A DNA stretch of 64,000 bases from assembly GCA_000467715.1 (NCBI GenBank), contig AJFK01000184.1, positions 80,739-144,738 of the forward strand, read 5' to 3'. The position numbers were made by a program, and so were the translations under genes. Shown here piece by piece: positions 59,813 to 64,000 of this stretch. The DNA is from Hysterium pulicare CBS 123377 (lineage: Eukaryota > Ascomycota > Dothideomycetes > Hysteriales > Hysteriaceae). The notes beneath the pieces were generated by a model. The model did no database searches. It saw nothing but the letters and a program-made list of their open reading frames with translations, and was not told the DNA's origin. How positions within the stretch are numbered: position 1 is the stretch's first letter; each line of letters begins with the position of its first letter.

Positions 59813-60700
59813 TTACCAAGTTCCCCCCGTCAACTTCGTCCACTCCTTCACCAGCTCCGAATCACACAGCTCTGGGAAACAAGACTTGTTTTCCAGTACA
59901 AAGTACCGCAAAGTCAATTCCAACTTCCACTGTACCTTGCCACCCATACTCAAACCAACATCCTTCAATCGATTGACCAGATTCTTCGGTTTCCTGTTTT
60001 GGAAATCTGGGTTTGTAAGATGGTACTTAAGTTCGACTGTGGTTCGTTAGGTTTGTTTGGATGGGAATCGAGCGGGCTTGTAATATTTACAATTGTCTCC
60101 TTGCTTATAAGATACTTAGAAATTGTATCCACTATCTTGGAAAAATTTTCCTCGGCGTAGTCGGCTACCTCGTACCCAGGGCAAAGCACTAGCAGCATGG
60201 TCATATTTTGCTTTCAAGATAAGCAATCGTTCAAAACCATGACAGGGATACTCACTTGCATCATATTAGCGAATATGAAAGAACAACCGCGTAGTTCCTC
60301 AAAACATTGGACATTCGCCGCTATCAGAGGTCGTAGGTACGCATCAATGCGGTACCGTACACCTAACTCAGTAGGCTATGCGTTATATCGAAACACTTCT
60401 CGAAGGCTCTCTCTGACTGCCACATGATTGTACGTCACGATCGTACACTTATGAGTTCGGGCTGTTAGGAAGAAGTCTTTAACGCAGGTTAGTAGTTTTC
60501 GTAGATTTATCAGGCAACTTACCAAGCTCCCCAACGTAGCACCAAGCCACATACAAGCAAAGAAACGATGACTTCGCTCCCCGGTGAAAGAACGGAGTCG
60601 ATCCCGTACAGAAGATCAACACAAGGACTTTTGGATGTTTCGAAATGGTGAGATGGCGAAGTATTCGCTTCAGCTCGATCGCTCGTATGTATAGGCTCAT
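59813..60700 (-). pseudogene. Unrecognised multi-exon gene or recent pseudogene with one in-frame TAG
   Basis: Four coding-like blocks lie in order on the minus strand. From 60700 to 60523: MSLYIRAIELKRILRHL and FFHRGAKSSFLCLYVAWCY, ending at a GTAAGT donor. From 60476 to 60256, after a TACTAAC branch site: FFLTARTHKCTIVTYNHVAV and ESLREVFRYNA, then TAG at 60376-60378, then PTELGVRYRIDAYLRPLIAA and CFEELRGCSFIFANMMQ, ending at GTGAGT. From 60210 to 60091: QNMTMLLVLCPGYEVADYAE and ISKYLISKETI. From 60025 to 59813: YHLTNPDFQNRKPKNLVNRL and LSMGGKVQWKLELTLRYFVL, ending EWTKLTGGTW. Phases agree across all three introns if the last acceptor is the AAG at 60026-60028; the nearer CAG would shift frame. 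The upstream end is uncertain and abuts the HMG-box gene. I do not recognise the family. Confidence 0.45.
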
Positions 60701-60835
60701 GTGAACAACCCAGAGACGCCTCCTTAGATGTTCCTAAGTCCGTACCGCTGTGTGAAGTGTTCTGTCCTGACTTTACCTGACTGCGGGTAGTAGGAGCTTG
60801 AGGTCTGGCAAGCATATTTGGGGTCCTAACATTGG

Positions 60836-62303
60836 TCAAGTATCCGGGACGGTTTGAAGCCATATAGCAAGATGAGCTGTCAAGCTCCCACTCTCCGGCT
60901 TTGCTGGATTCCTCACGGATGGATGTCCGGGCGTCCCATCACACAGACTCTTGATCGCATGTATAACCTGGCCAACGCTGCCCTGGTCGAGCTCGTTCGT
61001 GTTCCCATTCATACGATGTGTTGCAGTGATAACAGTGGCCAGGCCAAGCTCGGTGTTTCCAGGAACATTGAAATGTCCAAGATCTCCGTCTAAGAGTGAA
61101 GGACCTAGTGGTTCGATTAGCCCCTCAGTCTGTTGCTTCAAAAGATTGAAACTCTCGGAACTAGGTGCAAATCGACCAGATGAGCCAGACTTTAGCGCTT
61201 GTTTCGACACTGTGGAGACACCTGGCCCACGATCTTGGGGTTTAGTAGTTCGTACACTACTTGCTCTGCATGCAACTGTAATAGCCGGAGTTGGTGCATC
61301 ACGCATTGCGTTTTGATCGTGCGAGACATCCTGTTCCTGCATAAGCATAGTGGGGTCACCATTCTGCAGACTGCGATGACTATCCTTCCAACAACTGCGG
61401 TTTGTTTTTGATAGGCCTTCCCATCTCTTCATAATCTCTCTCTGAATGCGTTCATAAGTTGCTTCACAACCGAGGTCACGCTGGACTGTTGGCAAGGCGT
61501 GAAAAGCAAAAAGATCGTAGGCTGCTGGGGAAAGCCTGTCAATTAGACTTGAATCAACATCCCAATCTGCTTTGTCTGCGCTTTACCTTTCCGGCTGTGA
61601 AGTAAGTGCACGAATCCTTGCTGAGGCAAGCTGGGTCGTACTGGATGCTCCTAAGTTAAGACGGCCTAAATCCTGAGTGTAATTGTTGCGCAGCCGTTCA
61701 AATCCATGGACCAGGCTATATAATATTTCATGATCGAAATTCCTGCCAAAGAGCCGATTGCTGGCTGCGATGATGGCAGAGATGGCGACCTGAACCTTCT
61801 GACCCGAGTCTAGATAGTCCGCAACAAACGTGGACTGTTTATTGATTATCTCCGACAGGAAAAGATCATGCATCTGTTTGATATTCGCTCTCGATGCGCC
61901 ATTTTCTTTCATTTGTTCATCGGCGATATTGACCCCCCGGTCATCTAGCATCCCGGAAGAAGAACAGGTATGAACAGGCTCCTGTAAGGCTTCTTTGCTG
62001 ACGGTCTCATCATTGGGACCTTTACTGCATAGCACTTCCAGTTGAAATTTCCATTCGTCAGAGGTTGGAAGAGAGCTTGTAGGGTTAACCGGTGAAGTAT
62101 CTTTCTGGAATTAGGATTAGTCTTAAGTGATACTGAGTGAGCTTGCACAAACATACTTTTCTTTCCTTGTTGATAGGGCCTGCCATTGGAAAGCTTTGTG
62201 GAGGAGTTGGATGCCTAGGTTGTGGGACAGGGAGGACTTTGACGTCTATGGAATATATTTGCGGGGTGAGGTTTTCCCGCGCCGGTAAGGTAGGCCGGCA
62301 CAT
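60836..62303 (-). CDS. Protein with divergent HMG box
   Basis: Exons on the minus strand are 62157-62303, 61587-62104 and 60836-61535, giving 454 residues; a later in-frame ATG at 62186 (MAGPINKERK) is an alternative start. The first half is polar with a helical stretch (IKQMHDLFLSEIINKQSTF, FDHEILYSLVHGFERLRNNY). Just after the second intron, about residues 222-280, the text LSPAAYDLFAFHALPTVQRD, TYERIQREIMKRWEGLSKTN and RSCWKD follows the HMG-box pattern (Pro and Phe/Tyr of helix 1, the I..I...W..LS core of helix 2, aromatic of helix 3). The rest is disordered. It lacks the RPPNAFILYR signature of mating-type HMG proteins. Role is unknown; DNA binding is inferred. Confidence 0.6.
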
Positions 62304-62980
62304 GCCTCACTTCCTGCAATGAGCTCACTACTGGTGAGTGTGCATACTAGGCTTGGATGAAGACCTAAATCCTACCTCTGCTAACGTTCAGATGTCCCGT
62401 TCACCTCCGTAGGCATGGCTACTTTTATCTGTGCATCACGCAGACAAATGCTTCCGCTGCGGTAAGCCTGACCAACGTAGGTCTTATGTCCTATCTCTAT
62501 TCCAACATAATTGAGAAGAGCGTAACATGTGGTGTTGTGCATGAAGGAAATTCCTTGGAGGGATAATTGGAAGTGTAAATACACCATGCGGGGTTTAGCG
62601 CATTTCCTTGACGCCAATCGCGTACACACGAACTCACGTGTATATGCGCGTCGATCACAGTTGACAAGACGAAAGAACATAAGATGGAGTTGAGGTCTTT
62701 CTTCCTACGTCATTATCAGATGTTAAAATTCCATTGATCATGGCTAGCGAGCGGTTCCGGCCACTTTATGGGGAGCGTTAGATAGCTTTCGGATCTATCT
62801 AAGCTTTGGAAAATCTCCGCTCAAGCTTCACTCCTTCACTCCACTTTTGCCAGAACTTTTCGCACCCGCCAAATCAATTACCACCACCATCAAACTCCTC
62901 CACCTCATTATGCGATTGCGGCATCCTTACTATCATTTCGCCTTGATTCAGTTTACTGCATCTTGGCCCTGCAAATCAAC
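62304..62980. other. Divergent promoter region
   Basis: This lies between the HMG-box gene (minus) and the Dnt1-like gene (plus). A minus-strand frame at 62381-62680 has no support. Confidence 0.5.
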
Positions 62981-64000
62981 ATGCGGTTAATCGTCGAGGT
63001 ACTCCCTCTCACCGAGGGTCCCAACAGAAATGCCGCCGTATTCATAGGTCCTCGTGTCGCAGCACCGCCGTCGAAGAGGTTTGCGATTGAAATTGATCCA
63101 CGGCACAAATTCGAGAAAGTATGGGAGCTCATAGAGGAGCGCTACAAACGCAACTATCTTACTCCTCGACAGGCCGAGTAAGTCCGCATACTTTGATCCT
63201 CATGTAGCTGTCGATATACATACTGACCGAATATCCCCAGATATTTTACGATCAAAAAGATTCAAGATGCATTTGATTGTGATTTGGACGTGTCAGATAC
63301 AGTTGGAGGCATATTCGAAGACGTATCGGTGGAAATGCGCAAGATCAAGGTCATTCAAGGCTTTATCGATCGCGACATGTCAATACCTTTTGCTTCAAAG
63401 CTTCGGCCAGTGGGCGCACAAAAGAGGCTAAGGGAAGCCCAACAACTCGGAGCGAACAAAAGACAGCGGATGGACGAACTTTCACATGGCGTGCCAGGTG
63501 AGGATTTTAACAGCGACACGCCGCTCCCTTCACGAGAGCCAGATGATAGCAGCAATAGTCAATTCAGGAACAATCGCTTAGGGACAGGGCGTACAAGTAA
63601 TGGCCAACGAAGGTCTGGATCACACACCTCGGTAATCTATGTCGAGGATTCTCAGACGGGAGCCGAGAGCTCTCTCAACCTAGCTTTCGAGGAGCTTCCG
63701 AAGATAGAATCTCCAGAACTAGGGACCCAGCCGTTACGCAACGCTCCTCTTGCAGGTTCGCCATATAACAAGACACAATTCGTGAGGCCCTCTCTTCCAG
63801 CATCGAAATTGCGAGCCAATCAGCAGAAGAGTAATGAATCTGCTATACGGTCTTCTTTAAATTCGTCTATACAAAATCCTGCAGATGTGGCAGAAAATGG
63901 AGGTTCGGACAATCAGCAAGACGTAGAAAACGGGGAGGATACGATCCAACAAAACGATCCCAACGAAAACGACCTTAATGGCATCAATGGGCTGGACGTG
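62981..64000 (+). CDS. Nucleolar Dnt1/Net1-like protein (3' end cut by window edge)
   Basis: Exons are 62981-63177 and 63241 to the window edge, about 318 residues visible. The N-terminus is a ubiquitin-like domain of the Dnt1-like family: MRLIVEVLPLTEGPNRNAA, FEKVWELIEERYKRNYL, then across the intron YFTIKKIQDAFDCDLDVSD and GGIFEDVSVEMRKIKVIQ. The family includes budding-yeast Net1/Cfi1 and Tof2 and fission-yeast Dnt1, which hold Cdc14-type phosphatase in the nucleolus and act at rDNA. After this come a conserved RDMSIPFASKLRPVGAQKRL and a long Ser/Asn/Asp-rich disordered region, open at base 64000. Related proteins are long, so much is missing. A TTG at 62963 is in frame but the ATG is preferred. 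Confidence 0.78.

Noticed and set aside
59813-62303. Idea that the HMG-box gene and its neighbour are a mating-type locus
   Set aside because: The box lacks the mating-type signature, no alpha box is readable, and neither SLA2 nor APN2 flanks it within the window.
1-64000. CRISPR arrays, prokaryotic operons, intact transposons, rRNA
   Set aside because: None seen; the window is intron-bearing nuclear fungal DNA and no transposase or reverse transcriptase text can be read.

Overview
The window is nuclear DNA of a filamentous ascomycete (Pezizomycotina; a leotiomycete would fit, but that rank is inference). Genes are dense, on both strands, and interrupted by short introns (about 45-120 bases) with GTRAGT-type donors, CTAAC-like branch sites and YAG acceptors. 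Nearly every confident gene is a conserved eukaryotic one. Exons were joined by eye, and in each model given with exact exons the summed exon length is a multiple of three.

Layout. 1-27.7 kb is conserved: MCM7 (3' end cut by the window edge) divergent from PEX1; MPC1; an SOD-fold mitoribosomal protein; a cysteine-rich single-pass membrane protein; RPL11 divergent from SMB1; a large RING protein; a 2OG-Fe(II) oxygenase-like protein; COX23, split into four tiny exons; and MDM20. 28-39 kb is an accessory segment: four copies of one LPRELRD-type (fungal F-box-like) family, two intact, one broken and one with a damaged N-terminus, around a zinc alcohol dehydrogenase and followed by a FAR-17a/AIG1-like membrane protein. 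39.8-59.5 kb is conserved again: a zinc-finger protein, BET2, a RhoGAP, glycogen debranching enzyme GDB1, an HLTF-like HIRAN/SNF2/RING translocase, HIS1 and RPS28. 59.8-64 kb holds an unrecognised gene or pseudogene with an in-frame stop, a protein with a divergent HMG box, and the 5' part of a Dnt1/Net1-like nucleolar gene cut by the right edge.

There is no operon logic. Linked pairs share divergent promoters: MCM7/PEX1 with GACGCG elements, RPL11/SMB1, and HIS1/RPS28 with a TGAGTCA Gcn4/CpcA-type site. Functional themes are mitochondria (MPC1, mitoribosome, COX23), genome maintenance (MCM7, HLTF-like), RNA and translation (SMB1, RPL11, RPS28, NatB) and vesicle, peroxisome and GTPase biology (BET2, PEX1, RhoGAP). 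No rRNA, tRNA, CRISPR array or intact transposon was seen. AT/TA-rich patches near 29.6 and 56.5 kb may be mutated relics.

The best leads are the LPRELRD paralogue cluster, the unrecognised minus-strand gene at 59.8-60.7 kb, the repeat tail on MPC1, and the genes hidden in very short exons (COX23, FAR-17a-like).
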